Source: Saccharopolyspora soli (GTDB lineage Bacteria; Actinomycetota; Actinomycetes; Mycobacteriales; Pseudonocardiaceae). From it: a stretch of DNA of 64,000 bases. The notes under the pieces are model-generated. The model did not search any database and was not told the origin of the DNA. It saw only the letters and a list, made by a program, of their open reading frames with translations. The stretch is taken from positions 1 through 64,000 of the forward strand of contig NZ_JALBWV010000007.1 of the NCBI RefSeq assembly GCF_022678645.1, given 5' to 3'. The stretch's first letter is position 1, and each line of letters starts with the position of its first letter. The position numbers and the translations under genes were made by a program. Below, in pieces: positions 26,293-35,302 of the stretch.

Positions 26293-27285
26293 TCAGTACG
26301 ACACGTAGACGTCGGTTTCCAAGTCCACTTCGGACGGTTTCGCCGCCGCCCGCGCCGCCCGCGCCGCGTCCTCGATCAACGCCGCGACCTCGGCATCCAC
26401 CACATCCAACCGATCACCGGAGACCTGCCCGGTCTCCGTCACCCGCGCCCGAAACCGCGCCAAGCAGTCCAACCCCTGCCGAGCCCGCGCGACCTCATCA
26501 CCGCGGTAAGTCTGCTGATCACCCTCGAAATGCCCGTAATAACGAGTCAACTTCACCTCGATCAACGTCGGCCCACCGCCATCCCGAGCCCGCGCCACCG
26601 CCTCCCCAGCCGCCTCGTGCACCGCGAAGAAATCGAACCCGTCCACGATCACCCCGGGCATCCCGAAACCCGCCGCCCGATCAGCGATGTTGTCCGAAGC
26701 CACCGACCAACGACTCGCCGTCGCCTCCGCATACCCGTTGTTCTCCGCCACGAACACCGCGGGCAGGTTCCACACCGACGCCAAGTTCATCGCCTCCAAC
26801 GTGGTGCCCTGATTGCTCGCACCATCACCGAAGAACGCCACGCTCACCGCGCCATTACCAGCCAACTTGCCCGCCAACGCCGTCCCGCAGATCAACGGCG
26901 GCCCACCCCCGACGATCCCGTTGGCACCCAACATGCCCTTGCTCAGATCCGCGATGTGCATCGAACCGCCCTTGCCGTTGCACGACCCGGTCCGCCGCCC
27001 GAAGATCTCAGCCATCATCGCCTTCACATCCACCCCCTTGGCGATGCAATGCCCGTGACCCCGATGCGTGCTGGCAATCGAATCCCGATCATCCAAATGC
27101 ACGCACACCCCCACCGCCGAAGCCTCCTCCCCGGCGTAGAGGTGCACGAACCCCGGAATGTCACCGGTCGCGAACTCCTCGTGCACCCGATCCTCGAACG
27201 CCCGAATGGTCCGCATCGTGCGATACGCCGCAACCAAATCCGCCCCAGCGGGCGCAGCGGCATGCTCGGACACCGTGCCAGTCAT
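26293..27285 (-). CDS. acoA: Acetoin dehydrogenase E1 alpha subunit
   Basis: A 330-residue thiamine-diphosphate-binding subunit. The cofactor motif is VAFFGDGASNQGTTLEAMNL continuing to ENNGYAEAT, and GHGHCIAKGVD and GKGGSMHIAD are family signatures. ATG 27285 overlaps the acoX stop as ATGA. It works with AcoB in the E1 step of acetoin cleavage. Gene order acoX-acoA-acoB-acoC is uninterrupted and tightly coupled, indicating one transcript. Confidence 0.9.
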   Translation of the reverse strand: MTGTVSEHAAAPAGADLVAAYRTMRTIRAFEDRVHEEFATGDIPGFVHLYAGEEASAVGVCVHLDDRDSIASTHRGHGHCIAKGVDVKAMMAEIFGRRTGSCNGKGGSMHIADLSKGMLGANGIVGGGPPLICGTALAGKLAGNGAVSVAFFGDGASNQGTTLEAMNLASVWNLPAVFVAENNGYAEATASRWSVASDNIADRAAGFGMPGVIVDGFDFFAVHEAAGEAVARARDGGGPTLIEVKLTRYYGHFEGDQQTYRGDEVARARQGLDCLARFRARVTETGQVSGDRLDVVDAEVAALIEDAARAARAAAKPSEVDLETDVYVSY

Positions 27286-28310
27286 GGCAACCCTCCGTCC
27301 TGCTCCACCAACAACGACTCCTCGGCCGCCCGCCGCAACACCGCCCGCACATCCACACACCACGGGCCCTCGGCACACAGCCGCACACTCGGATCAACAC
27401 CCGGACCGAACTCGATCTCCCGCTCCCCATCCACCGCGATCACCCCCGACGCCGTCCGCACCGCCACGGTCTCCCCCACCGCAAGCACCCGGCACTCCCG
27501 AACCCCCACCGAACGAATCAACCCCGGCGCGATCGGCGCCCGCACCACCCGACCACCCGGCCCCAACCGCAACGCCACACCCTCGGGCTCCGCACGGCGG
27601 CTGGGCAGCAGCAAACCGGCCACACTGGACCACCCGATCCCATCCGGCTCGGCAAACGTGCAGTACAACTCGGTCAGCGTCGAGGGATCCCACACAGCGC
27701 GACTACCCACGTGCAGCGCGCTGGACACCGCCACATCCACCAACGCCACCTCATCGCGTTGCCCAGCCCGCACCCGCAACACGCTCGCCCGCCGCGTCAC
27801 CGCAGCGGCATCCACCGCACCGGTGGCCACCAACCCCGCCGCCAAACCCGCGACCGTGGCCTCCCGCAACTCCGGAAAAACGTTGTTCGTCCCCGTCGAC
27901 AACGGCAGCAACGGCACCGACCCCACTGCACGCGCAGCCACCCGCGCGGTCCCGTCCCCGCCCAGGCACACCACCACCCGCGCCCCGGCCGCCACCATGT
28001 GCTCGACCGCACGCACCGTGTCCACGGCCGACTCCGTCGGCACCCACCCGTCGAGGAACTCCACCGCCGGCCACGGCGCATCCCGCCCCGGCCGGTGCTG
28101 CCGCGACGCCCGCAGCACCCCCGCCGAGATCCCACCCAGATCCGTGGACATCAGCACCCGGCCAACCCCCACCGCCGCCAACGCCCCCAGCAGCCGCTGC
28201 ACCATGTTGGCCTTCTCCGCGGTCGGGAACACCGACGCCTGCGCCACCAACCGCCGCACATCCCGACCCGACATCGGATTGGCGACGATACCCACCAGCG
28301 CGTCGGCCAC
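27282..28310 (-). CDS. acoX: AcoX family protein (NAD kinase-like)
   Basis: A 342-residue protein of the ATP-NAD kinase-like AcoX family, found in acetoin operons. The nucleotide motif VCLGGDGTARVAARAVG and LPLSTGTNNVFPE match NAD kinase folds; the N-terminus reads VGIVANPMSGRDVRRLVAQA. The precise activity of AcoX has not been settled. GTG 28310 has AGGAGGAG upstream. It is the first gene of the aco operon. Confidence 0.87.
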   Translation of the reverse strand: MADALVGIVANPMSGRDVRRLVAQASVFPTAEKANMVQRLLGALAAVGVGRVLMSTDLGGISAGVLRASRQHRPGRDAPWPAVEFLDGWVPTESAVDTVRAVEHMVAAGARVVVCLGGDGTARVAARAVGSVPLLPLSTGTNNVFPELREATVAGLAAGLVATGAVDAAAVTRRASVLRVRAGQRDEVALVDVAVSSALHVGSRAVWDPSTLTELYCTFAEPDGIGWSSVAGLLLPSRRAEPEGVALRLGPGGRVVRAPIAPGLIRSVGVRECRVLAVGETVAVRTASGVIAVDGEREIEFGPGVDPSVRLCAEGPWCVDVRAVLRRAAEESLLVEQDGGLP

Positions 28311-28555
28311 CGCTCCTCCTCGAACAGCGCGATACCCGCTCCACTGTCCGACCCGACTCGCACATCCGGAAGAGTTGCAAGGGGTTGCAGCCGACCAGCA
28401 TCACCCGATCGGCTGCCCACCGAGGCGGTTCAAGGCCACCAGGACGTCAACGGATCGATCGGGCGGCCGCGACTCCGGCGACAACGGATCGTTGTGACAG
28501 CTCCGTGTCGCCGGTGATCTCGTTGAACTCCTTTCCCCTTAGAGAAAAGGAACCG
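28311..28555 (-). promoter_or_regulatory. Upstream region of the aco operon
   Basis: This 245-bp gap between the Clp gene and acoX should carry the aco promoter and the binding site of the GAF regulator. I see no clear -35/-10 pair and no strong palindrome other than the hairpin at 28529-28551. The region just upstream of acoX is the likely activator target. Confidence 0.35.
28529..28551 (-). terminator. Weak hairpin after the Clp gene
   Basis: Eight-base arms TCCTTTCC and GAAAAGGA (one mismatch) around a seven-base loop lie four bases past the Clp stop codon. It may be a terminator or partial attenuator separating clp from the aco operon. Confidence 0.4.
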
Positions 28556-30937
28556 TCAGCCGAACACGCTGTGCCGCTGGATCGGCTCCGAACGCTCAAC
28601 CGCGGCCGCCGCCGCGTGCCGACCACCCGACACCGGCTCCCACACCGACGTCACCACCAGCGACAACTCCCCGCCGAGCACATCCACCGACACCTGATCA
28701 CCCGCCGACAACGCGCCCTCCAACACCATCGACGCCAACCGGTTGTCCAACTCCCGCGCGATCACCCGCCGCAACGGCCGCGCCCCGAACTCCGGCTGGT
28801 ACCCCCGCTCCACCAACCACCCCAACCCGGCATCGCTGACCACCAACCGAATCCCCTTGGCCGCCAACTGCTCCCCGGTGCGCTCCAACAGCAACGACGC
28901 GATCCGCCGCAACTGCTCCGCCGCCAACGGCCGGAACACCACCACATCATCGATCCGGTTGATGAACTCCGGCCGGAAGAACGCCCGCAACTCCTCCAAC
29001 ACCACCAACGCCGACTCCCCGGAATCCACCCCGGCGTCCATGATCCGATCCGCCCCGATGTTCGAGGTCATGATCACCACCACGTTGCGGAAATCCACCA
29101 ACCGACCCTGCGAATCGGTCAACCGCCCCGCATCCAACACCTGCAACAACGTGTTGAACACATCCGGATGCGCCTTCTCCACCTCATCCAGCAACACCAC
29201 CGAATACGGCTGCCGCCGCACCGAATCCGTCAACTGCCCCGCCTCGCCATAACCCACATACCCCGGCGGCGCCCCCACCAGCCGCGACACCGTGTGCTTC
29301 TCCTGGAACTCCCCCATGTCCAACCGCAACAACCGCTGCACATCCCCGAACAACGCATGCGCCAACGCCCGCGCCAACTCCGTCTTGCCCACCCCGGTCG
29401 GCCCCAAGAACAAAAAACTCCCGATCGGCCGATCCGGATCCGCCAACCCGGCCCGCGCCCGCCGCACCGCCTCGGCCACCGCCGCCACCGCAGCGTCCTG
29501 ACCGACCACCCGCGCCCGCAGCACCTGGTCCAACGCCAACAACCGCTGCGCATCCTGCGCACTCACATCCGCCACCGGAATCCCGGTCCGCGACGCCACC
29601 ACATCCGCCACGTCATCGGCACCCACCGTCGGCTCGAACACCGCCGACTCCCGCACCTCACCACCACGCCGCAACCGCACCCGCGAACACGCCTGATCCA
29701 GCAGATCCACCGCCTTGTCCGGCAAGAACCGATCCGCTATGTAGCGCTGCGACAACTCCGCGGCCGCCGACAACGACGCGTCATCGATGCGCACCCGATG
29801 ATGCCGCTGAAACCGATCCCGCAAACCCCGCAGCACCACCACCGTGTCGGCCACCGACGGCTCCGGCACCATGATCGGCGCGAACCGGCGCTCCAGCGCC
29901 GGATCCTTCTCCACGTGCCGCCGGTACTCCTCCACCGTCGTCGCCCCGATCAACCGCACCTCACCCCGCGCCAACGCGGGCTTGAGCATCGTGCCCGCAT
30001 CCATCGACCCCTCACCAGCACCCGCACCCACGATGCTGTGCACCTCGTCGATGAACACCAGCACGTCCTCCCGATGCGCCCGGATCTCCGCCAGCACATC
30101 CCGAAACCGCTGCTCGAACTCCCCCCGGTACTTCGCCCCCGCCACCATCCCGGCCAGATCCAGCGACACCACCCGCATGTCCGCCAACGACCACGGCACC
30201 GCCCCGTCCACGATGCGCTGCGCCAACCCCTCCACGATCGCGGTCTTGCCCACCCCCGGATCCCCCACGAACACCGGATTGTTCTTCGACCGCCGCCCCA
30301 ACACCTCGACGGCCTGCTCGATCTCCGCGTCCCGGCCCACCACCGGATCCAACTTCCCCGCCCGCGCCAACTCGGTCAGATCCAACCCGAACTCGTCCAA
30401 CCGCGGCGTCACGCTCAACACCGACCGAGCCGCACCCCGATCACCCAGCTCGATCGCCCGCGCCAACGCCCGCCCGGCCACCGAATCCGCATCCGCGGCC
30501 AACCCCAACACGACGTGCCGCGCACCCACCACATCGGCGCCCTCGGCCAACGCCTGCTGATACGCCCCCAACAACGCCCGCCGCGCCGCCGACGACAACA
30601 CCGGCCGACCCGACCCCACCGGATCCTGCGCCACCACCGCCGACCGCACCGCCGAGGCCAACTCCTCCACCCGCACACCGGAAGACACCAACAACTCCGC
30701 AGTCGCCCCGACCTGCGTCACCGCCCACAGCAGATGCGCGCTGTCCAGCTCCCGGCTGCCCCAATCCACGGTGGCCCGAACCGCCTTCGACACCACCTCG
30801 TGCGCCTGCTCGTCCAGCAACGTCCCCAACGGCAGCCCGCGCTCCGAAGTGGACGCATCCTCCGAAGCCCCCGAGAACATCTCGCTGAACAGCGAATCAA
30901 AGGCGGCAGAGGAATCACCGACACTGCCGCGAACCAA
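28556..30937 (-). CDS. Clp/Hsp100 family AAA+ ATPase without M-domain
   Basis: A 793-residue double-ring ATPase. Order: Clp_N repeats (about 30-170), D1 with Walker A GDPGVGKTA and Walker B VLVFIDEVHS and pore motif KYRG, then D2 with GPTGVGKTELA, VVLLDEVEKAH and GYVG. Between D1 and D2 the sequence passes directly from RVRLRRGGEVRES to VGADDVADVVASRTGIPVAD, so the coiled-coil M-domain of ClpB and ClpC is absent. The ClpP-docking loop also lacks an L/I/V-G-F tripeptide. I placed the start at TTG 30937 behind GGAGG; GTG 30946 and ATG 31003 are alternatives. It lies 246 bp upstream of acoX in the same direction. Confidence 0.85.
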   Translation of the reverse strand: MVRGSVGDSSAAFDSLFSEMFSGASEDASTSERGLPLGTLLDEQAHEVVSKAVRATVDWGSRELDSAHLLWAVTQVGATAELLVSSGVRVEELASAVRSAVVAQDPVGSGRPVLSSAARRALLGAYQQALAEGADVVGARHVVLGLAADADSVAGRALARAIELGDRGAARSVLSVTPRLDEFGLDLTELARAGKLDPVVGRDAEIEQAVEVLGRRSKNNPVFVGDPGVGKTAIVEGLAQRIVDGAVPWSLADMRVVSLDLAGMVAGAKYRGEFEQRFRDVLAEIRAHREDVLVFIDEVHSIVGAGAGEGSMDAGTMLKPALARGEVRLIGATTVEEYRRHVEKDPALERRFAPIMVPEPSVADTVVVLRGLRDRFQRHHRVRIDDASLSAAAELSQRYIADRFLPDKAVDLLDQACSRVRLRRGGEVRESAVFEPTVGADDVADVVASRTGIPVADVSAQDAQRLLALDQVLRARVVGQDAAVAAVAEAVRRARAGLADPDRPIGSFLFLGPTGVGKTELARALAHALFGDVQRLLRLDMGEFQEKHTVSRLVGAPPGYVGYGEAGQLTDSVRRQPYSVVLLDEVEKAHPDVFNTLLQVLDAGRLTDSQGRLVDFRNVVVIMTSNIGADRIMDAGVDSGESALVVLEELRAFFRPEFINRIDDVVVFRPLAAEQLRRIASLLLERTGEQLAAKGIRLVVSDAGLGWLVERGYQPEFGARPLRRVIARELDNRLASMVLEGALSAGDQVSVDVLGGELSLVVTSVWEPVSGGRHAAAAAVERSEPIQRHSVFG

Positions 30938-31246
30938 AGGGGCCACCTCCACAACACACGCGCAGGCCCCGCCTGCAACCGGACTCCAGCAGCACACCAG
31001 CACGTCGCCCGCCCGCTAGCGAGACCGGCGCCCGACCCCACCAGCGCGCCCACCAGCAGCAGCGCACTGATCCTCGCGACCACGCACCGAGCTGCCGCAA
31101 CGCCGGATCACCAAACCGGACCCGCGAAGCGCAACTCGATCATCGCAGTCGCGATGTTGGCACAAACATACTGAGAGGTCCGAAACAGCCCCGCAGCCGT
31201 CCCGGCATCACGCGCATCCGCGCGCGGCGGTCGGCCGCCAGGCCGT

Positions 31247-31651
31247 TCAACTCGCGCGCTGCTGCGCCCGCTCGATCGCCTCGGCCAACCGGCTCAACTC
31301 CTTGCCGATGTGCGACAACCGCTCCGCCATCACACTCGCGTGCCCGGACAGCGGACCAGCGTGCCCCGCCGCGCGCAGCCACTCGGTCACCCCGCCGACA
31401 CCGACGGACATGCCCTCCACCGTCAGCGAGAACCCGCGCATGACCTTCTCGATCTCCTCGACGGTGTGCGGCACCGCCGGATCCCGCAGCCGATCGCCCA
31501 AGGCGGCGGCCGCCTCACCCACCTGCCAGGCCACTTCGGCGGAATATCCGGAGTCGCTGGAATCGGCACTCCGTCTCGCCCCCGACCGCCGAGGTGGCGT
31601 GTGCCTACCCGCCTGCGGCGGCGTGTTGTCGGAATGTCCAGCGGCAGTCAT
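31247..31651 (-). CDS. Small helical protein of unknown function
   Basis: A 134-residue acidic protein. The first 45 residues are low-complexity and polar. The remainder is predicted helical, with SAEVAWQVGEAAAALGDRLR and a C-terminal SHIGKELSRLAEAIERAQQR that could form a coiled coil. No signal peptide, membrane segment or known motif was seen. The start at ATG 31651 has no strong ribosome site. It lies about 310 bases upstream of the Clp gene in the same direction; that gap holds nothing recognisable apart from the Clp leader. Confidence 0.6.
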   Translation of the reverse strand: MTAAGHSDNTPPQAGRHTPPRRSGARRSADSSDSGYSAEVAWQVGEAAAALGDRLRDPAVPHTVEEIEKVMRGFSLTVEGMSVGVGGVTEWLRAAGHAGPLSGHASVMAERLSHIGKELSRLAEAIERAQQRAS

Positions 31652-31821
31652 AACGAACCAATCAACCCGAGACGGACGGCTACCTCCACCCCGACGCGCC
31701 CGAAGACCCCCAACCGGTGGCACGAACCACCCGATTTTCAGCTCTTCGCAGCGCAGGAAGAGGTCCCGCGAGGTTATCGCGTCGTGGCTTCGATTGGTGA
31801 GGGTTGGTCCGGAGGATTGTA

Positions 31822-31860
31822 TTTAGTCGACACTGAAGCAACGCGATCTATCAAAATCAA
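31822..31860 (+). repeat. AT-rich repeat, copy 1
   Basis: TTTAGT-CGAC-ACTGAA (imperfect palindrome) is followed, 13 bases after the start of ACTGAA, by GATCTATCAAAATCAA. The same two blocks with the same 13-base offset recur at 32445-32490, on the other side of the acetyltransferase gene. The region is far more AT-rich than its surroundings. Confidence 0.65.
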
Positions 31861-31964
31861 CACCAGCGGGTCACAGCGCGCTCCCGCGGACTGAACTGGA
31901 TCCGAATGCCCACCTCCACCGGAAACCCGTTTTGGCCCGCCCATCCACCTGCGAACATCGCACC

Positions 31965-32378
31965 GTGGAGATCGACTTCCGCTGGCGTGGTGACCTCGCC
32001 GACGACGAACTGGCCGAGCTGACGCGATCGCACGGCGGCACCGCCGAGCGCGGATGGTGGAACCGGGTCAGCGCGCACAGCCTGGGCTGGATGACTGCGC
32101 GACTGCCCGACGGGCCACTGGTCGGATTCGTCAACGTGGCCTGGGACGGCGGCGACCACGCCTTCCTGCTCGACCCGAAGGTCCGGCCGGACCACCAACG
32201 CCAGGGCATCGGGACCGAACTCGTGCGGCGCGCGGCCAACGCCGCCCAGCGCGCTGGGTGCACCTGGTTGCACGTCGACTTCGAGGCGCACCTGAGCGGC
32301 TTCTACCACGGCTCCTGCGGGTTCCGCCCCACGAAAGCCGGGCTGATCTTCCTCCCCGATCAGGCCAGCACGAACTGA
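31965..32378 (+). CDS. GNAT family N-acetyltransferase
   Basis: A 137-residue acetyltransferase. The acetyl-CoA binding motif A is VRPDHQRQGIGTELVRRAAN near residue 70, preceded by VGFVNVAWDGGDHAFLLDP and ended by FYHGSCGFRP. The acceptor is unknown. I chose GTG 31965 (then EIDFRWRGDL); a TTG at 31932 would add 11 residues and neither has a clear ribosome site. The gene is flanked on both sides by copies of an AT-rich repeat, which raises the possibility that it is a small mobile or inserted unit. Confidence 0.8.
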   Translation: MEIDFRWRGDLADDELAELTRSHGGTAERGWWNRVSAHSLGWMTARLPDGPLVGFVNVAWDGGDHAFLLDPKVRPDHQRQGIGTELVRRAANAAQRAGCTWLHVDFEAHLSGFYHGSCGFRPTKAGLIFLPDQASTN

Positions 32379-32444
32379 CAGCGGGGTGCCCTCTTCTGGG
32401 CGTTTGTGCCTGCTTCGGTTTTGGCATGTTCAAGCTCGTTGGTG

Positions 32445-32490
32445 TTTAGTTTTGATCCACACTGAAAACACAGGATCTATCAAAATAAGT
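32445..32490 (+). repeat. AT-rich repeat, copy 2
   Basis: TTTAGT, ten bases, ACTGAA (32461), then GATCTATCAAAATAAG (32474). The block offsets match copy 1 except that the spacer inside the palindrome is ten rather than four bases. It lies in the gap after the acetyltransferase gene. Confidence 0.65.
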
Positions 32491-32528
32491 GCAGACCACT
32501 GAAGACGACCGCACGGAAACCAGCACTG

Positions 32529-33191
32529 CTAGTCGAAGTCGCGGAGGATCTCGTGGATCTCCTCATCTGTGGTGGCGCTGAAATCCCGATACCACTGCCC
32601 CACCGCCGCGAAGCCGACCGGTTGCAGCACGCACACCACCACGTCGGCTTCCTCGCGCAGCGCGCTGACCGCCTCGGGCGAGCCGACCGGAACCGCCAGC
32701 ACCACGCGGGTCGGCGACGATTCGCGCAGCATCCGTACCGCCGCGCGGGCCGTCGCCCCGGTCGCCAGCCCGTCATCGACCAGCACGACGTCGCGTCCGC
32801 CCAGCGGCAACGGCTCGCCGTGCTGGAACAGCCGCTCCCGGCGGCGGGCCTCAGCGCGCTCCCGTTCGCAGGCCGCCTGCAGGGTCTGCTCGTCGAGGTG
32901 GAACGAGCGCACCAGACGGTGGTCGTAGCTGGCCGGTCCGTCCGCGGTCACCGCGCCGATCGCCAACTCCGGCTGGCTCGGCGCGCCGATCTTGCGGGCC
33001 ACGCAGACCCGCAGCGGCGCCTTCAGCATCCGCGCCACCTCCGCGGCCACCGGCACCCCACCCCTGGCCAGGCCGAGCACTACCGGGTCGAGAAGTCGCA
33101 GTCCGGTCATCCGCTGGGCCAGCACCCGACCGGCATGCCTGCGATCGGAGTAGCCGGTGGCGGTTCGTTGCGGGAAACCCATGCGAGGCAT
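32529..33191 (-). CDS. Phosphoribosyltransferase family protein
   Basis: A 220-residue protein with a type I phosphoribosyltransferase fold. The PRPP-binding loop is VVLVDDGLATGATARAAVRM at about residues 128-147, and an N-terminal segment LGLARGGVPVAAEVARML is typical of the stress-linked, standalone PRTase group in actinobacteria. ATG 33191 follows GGGAGG; ATG 33182 is possible. The acceptor base is unknown. Neighbours give no pathway. Confidence 0.82.
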   Translation of the reverse strand: MPRMGFPQRTATGYSDRRHAGRVLAQRMTGLRLLDPVVLGLARGGVPVAAEVARMLKAPLRVCVARKIGAPSQPELAIGAVTADGPASYDHRLVRSFHLDEQTLQAACERERAEARRRERLFQHGEPLPLGGRDVVLVDDGLATGATARAAVRMLRESSPTRVVLAVPVGSPEAVSALREEADVVVCVLQPVGFAAVGQWYRDFSATTDEEIHEILRDFD

Positions 33192-33287
33192 CGCTCGCCT
33201 CCCGTCCGCCGCGTGCGCGCACGGCAACACATCGGGGAAACCACTCGCCTCGATGATGCCCGTTCAACTCCGCTGGGCAAACCTCCG

Positions 33288-35048
33288 TCAGGACCGAAAA
33301 CCGATCACCCGCAGCGCGCGCCACCGGTTCAGCGCCGCCGCCAGCTCGAAACGCCGCGGCACCGCGAAGTCGCCCACGTAGTGCTCGTCCACGGCGGCCA
33401 CCCCGCGCTTGGCGACGTCGGCGGCGAAGGCATCGAGCACCTCGGCGACCGTGCGGTGGCCGTCCAGCAACCCGCGCCGCGCGCAGTTGACCAGCGCCAA
33501 CCCGATCCCGGTGACCTGAGCCGGGTCGACCACCTGCTCCACCCCGCGAAGCTCCACAGTGGATTCGCCCAGGGTCAGTGCGTCCACGCCCCGAGCGCGG
33601 ATCTTCGGCCGCTCGGTGGGAATCGAGCGCGGATCCACCACCCGGTGGCGAACCGGCGGGAACACCTCGGCCTCGGACCGGCGACCGGTCGGCGACGCCG
33701 CCAGCAGCTTCGCGCGATCGGTGACGTCACGCGCGTGGTAGGCATCCAGCATCAACACCTGGTCGGCGACGTCCATGTAGTCCCCCGAGCCGCCCATCAC
33801 CAGCACCGTCGACACCCCGTGCGCGGCGTGCAGCGGCCGGATCAGGTCCACGAACGGAGTCAACGGCTCGGACTCCTTGGCCACCAACGCCTGCATCCGG
33901 GCATCTCGGATCATCAGGTTCGTCGCCGCGGTGTCCTCGTCGACCAGCAGCACCTTCGCGCCGGACTCCACCGCCTCCACGATCGCCGCCGCCTGCGACG
34001 TCGAGCCCGAGGCGTTGTCGGTGGAGAAGTCCGCGGTTTCGGCACCGGTGGGCAGATGGCTGACGAACGGGCTGACATCCACCCGATGCACCCGCCGCCC
34101 GTCCTCGGCACGCACCTTGACGGTGTCCTCCCGGCACACCACCAGCTCCCGCCCGTCGCCAGGCACGTGGTCGTAGACGCCGAACTCCAACGCCCGCAGC
34201 AAGGTCGACTTGCCGTGGAAACCACCACCGACGATCAGCGTGATCCCCTCCGGCACCCCCATGCCGCGCACCAGGCCCCGGTTGGGCAGCTCCACCTCAA
34301 CGCGCATCGACTCCGGTGCCGCGAACGGCACACCGTCGGGCAGCGGACGTTCGTCCACCCCGCTGCGCCGGGGCAGCATCGCCCCGTCGGCGACGAAGGC
34401 GATCAGCCCCAACCGCGGCAGCATCCGGCGCAGCGCATCGGTGTCCTCAATGGAGTCCACGAACTCCCGCAACTGCTGCTGGTCCGCAGTGGCCCACCGC
34501 AATGCCGCTGCCACCATCCCGGGCAGCTCATCGCACAGCGCCCGCTCCGCCTGCCGCCCGTCGATGGTGCGGCCCCGGCCGGGCAGGTCGATGCCCAACC
34601 GCAGCACCACGGCACCATCCACCAACTGGCAGGCGCTGCGGTCCAGGACCTGCTGCCGACCGGCGTCCACCCGCAACCGGCTGTCCCGCAGTCGTCGGTA
34701 CGCCGCCCGAACCAGGTACCCGGCCAGGCCCCGTGCTCGCACCGGAGTGGACCACAGCCGCTCCGGGAAACCCGCGACCACCGGATCCACCCGGACCTCG
34801 CAACGGCTCGCGGGCGCGTACGGGTCCGGCTGCACCCGCTGGACCTCCAAGGTGAACCCGTCGAAGGACCACCGGCCGCTCAACGACTTGTAGCGGCCGT
34901 AGCTCGCCCCGTGCATGGCGCGCAACTCCTGCCGCAGCGCCTGCTCATCACCGCGATCACCGCCGGGCCGGTCGTAGCGCCTGCGATCACCCGACCGCCG
35001 CCGATCTCCGTTGCGCCCCGGTCCGGAGCCGCCCGCTCGCTGTGCCAT
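33288..35048 (-). CDS. Predicted ATPase of the ABC class (DUF2791-like family)
   Basis: A 586-residue protein with the layout of the family called 'predicted ATPase of the ABC class'. The P-loop is IVGGGFHGKSTLLRALEFG near residue 270, and the acidic segment KVLLVDEDTAATNLMIRDAR near 360 resembles Walker B. It has no membrane segments and no transporter partner, so it is not an exporter ATPase. The first 25 residues are arginine- and glycine-rich. Function unknown; a nucleic-acid role has been suggested for such standalone ATPases but nothing here proves it. Confidence 0.8.
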   Translation of the reverse strand: MAQRAGGSGPGRNGDRRRSGDRRRYDRPGGDRGDEQALRQELRAMHGASYGRYKSLSGRWSFDGFTLEVQRVQPDPYAPASRCEVRVDPVVAGFPERLWSTPVRARGLAGYLVRAAYRRLRDSRLRVDAGRQQVLDRSACQLVDGAVVLRLGIDLPGRGRTIDGRQAERALCDELPGMVAAALRWATADQQQLREFVDSIEDTDALRRMLPRLGLIAFVADGAMLPRRSGVDERPLPDGVPFAAPESMRVEVELPNRGLVRGMGVPEGITLIVGGGFHGKSTLLRALEFGVYDHVPGDGRELVVCREDTVKVRAEDGRRVHRVDVSPFVSHLPTGAETADFSTDNASGSTSQAAAIVEAVESGAKVLLVDEDTAATNLMIRDARMQALVAKESEPLTPFVDLIRPLHAAHGVSTVLVMGGSGDYMDVADQVLMLDAYHARDVTDRAKLLAASPTGRRSEAEVFPPVRHRVVDPRSIPTERPKIRARGVDALTLGESTVELRGVEQVVDPAQVTGIGLALVNCARRGLLDGHRTVAEVLDAFAADVAKRGVAAVDEHYVGDFAVPRRFELAAALNRWRALRVIGFRS

Positions 35049-35302
35049 GCCCCGAGACCTACCTCACCCGCAGCGGATTCTCCAATCGGGAGACGCGGAT
35101 CACCTCCGGCCACCACAGTGGACGGCCGCGATCGGCCCCATCGGGGCAAAACAGACGAAACGCCGCGCCAGAACCCAGCGCGCGCCCCGGTAGCGGGTTA
35201 TCCTCCCAACGCGCAAGATCCGCATCACCCCCGGTCCGACGCCCCGAAGCCCGGCCGGTCCCACTCGACGACGATCGCCGCGTTGGTGAGGAGGCGAGCG
35301 CA

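Noticed and set aside
27158-31174. A plus-strand open frame of over 1300 codons across the aco and clp genes
   Set aside because: It is a mirror of the minus-strand codon bias in GC-rich DNA: its product is Arg/His/Pro-rich without any motif, while the minus strand encodes clear AcoX, AcoA and Clp proteins.
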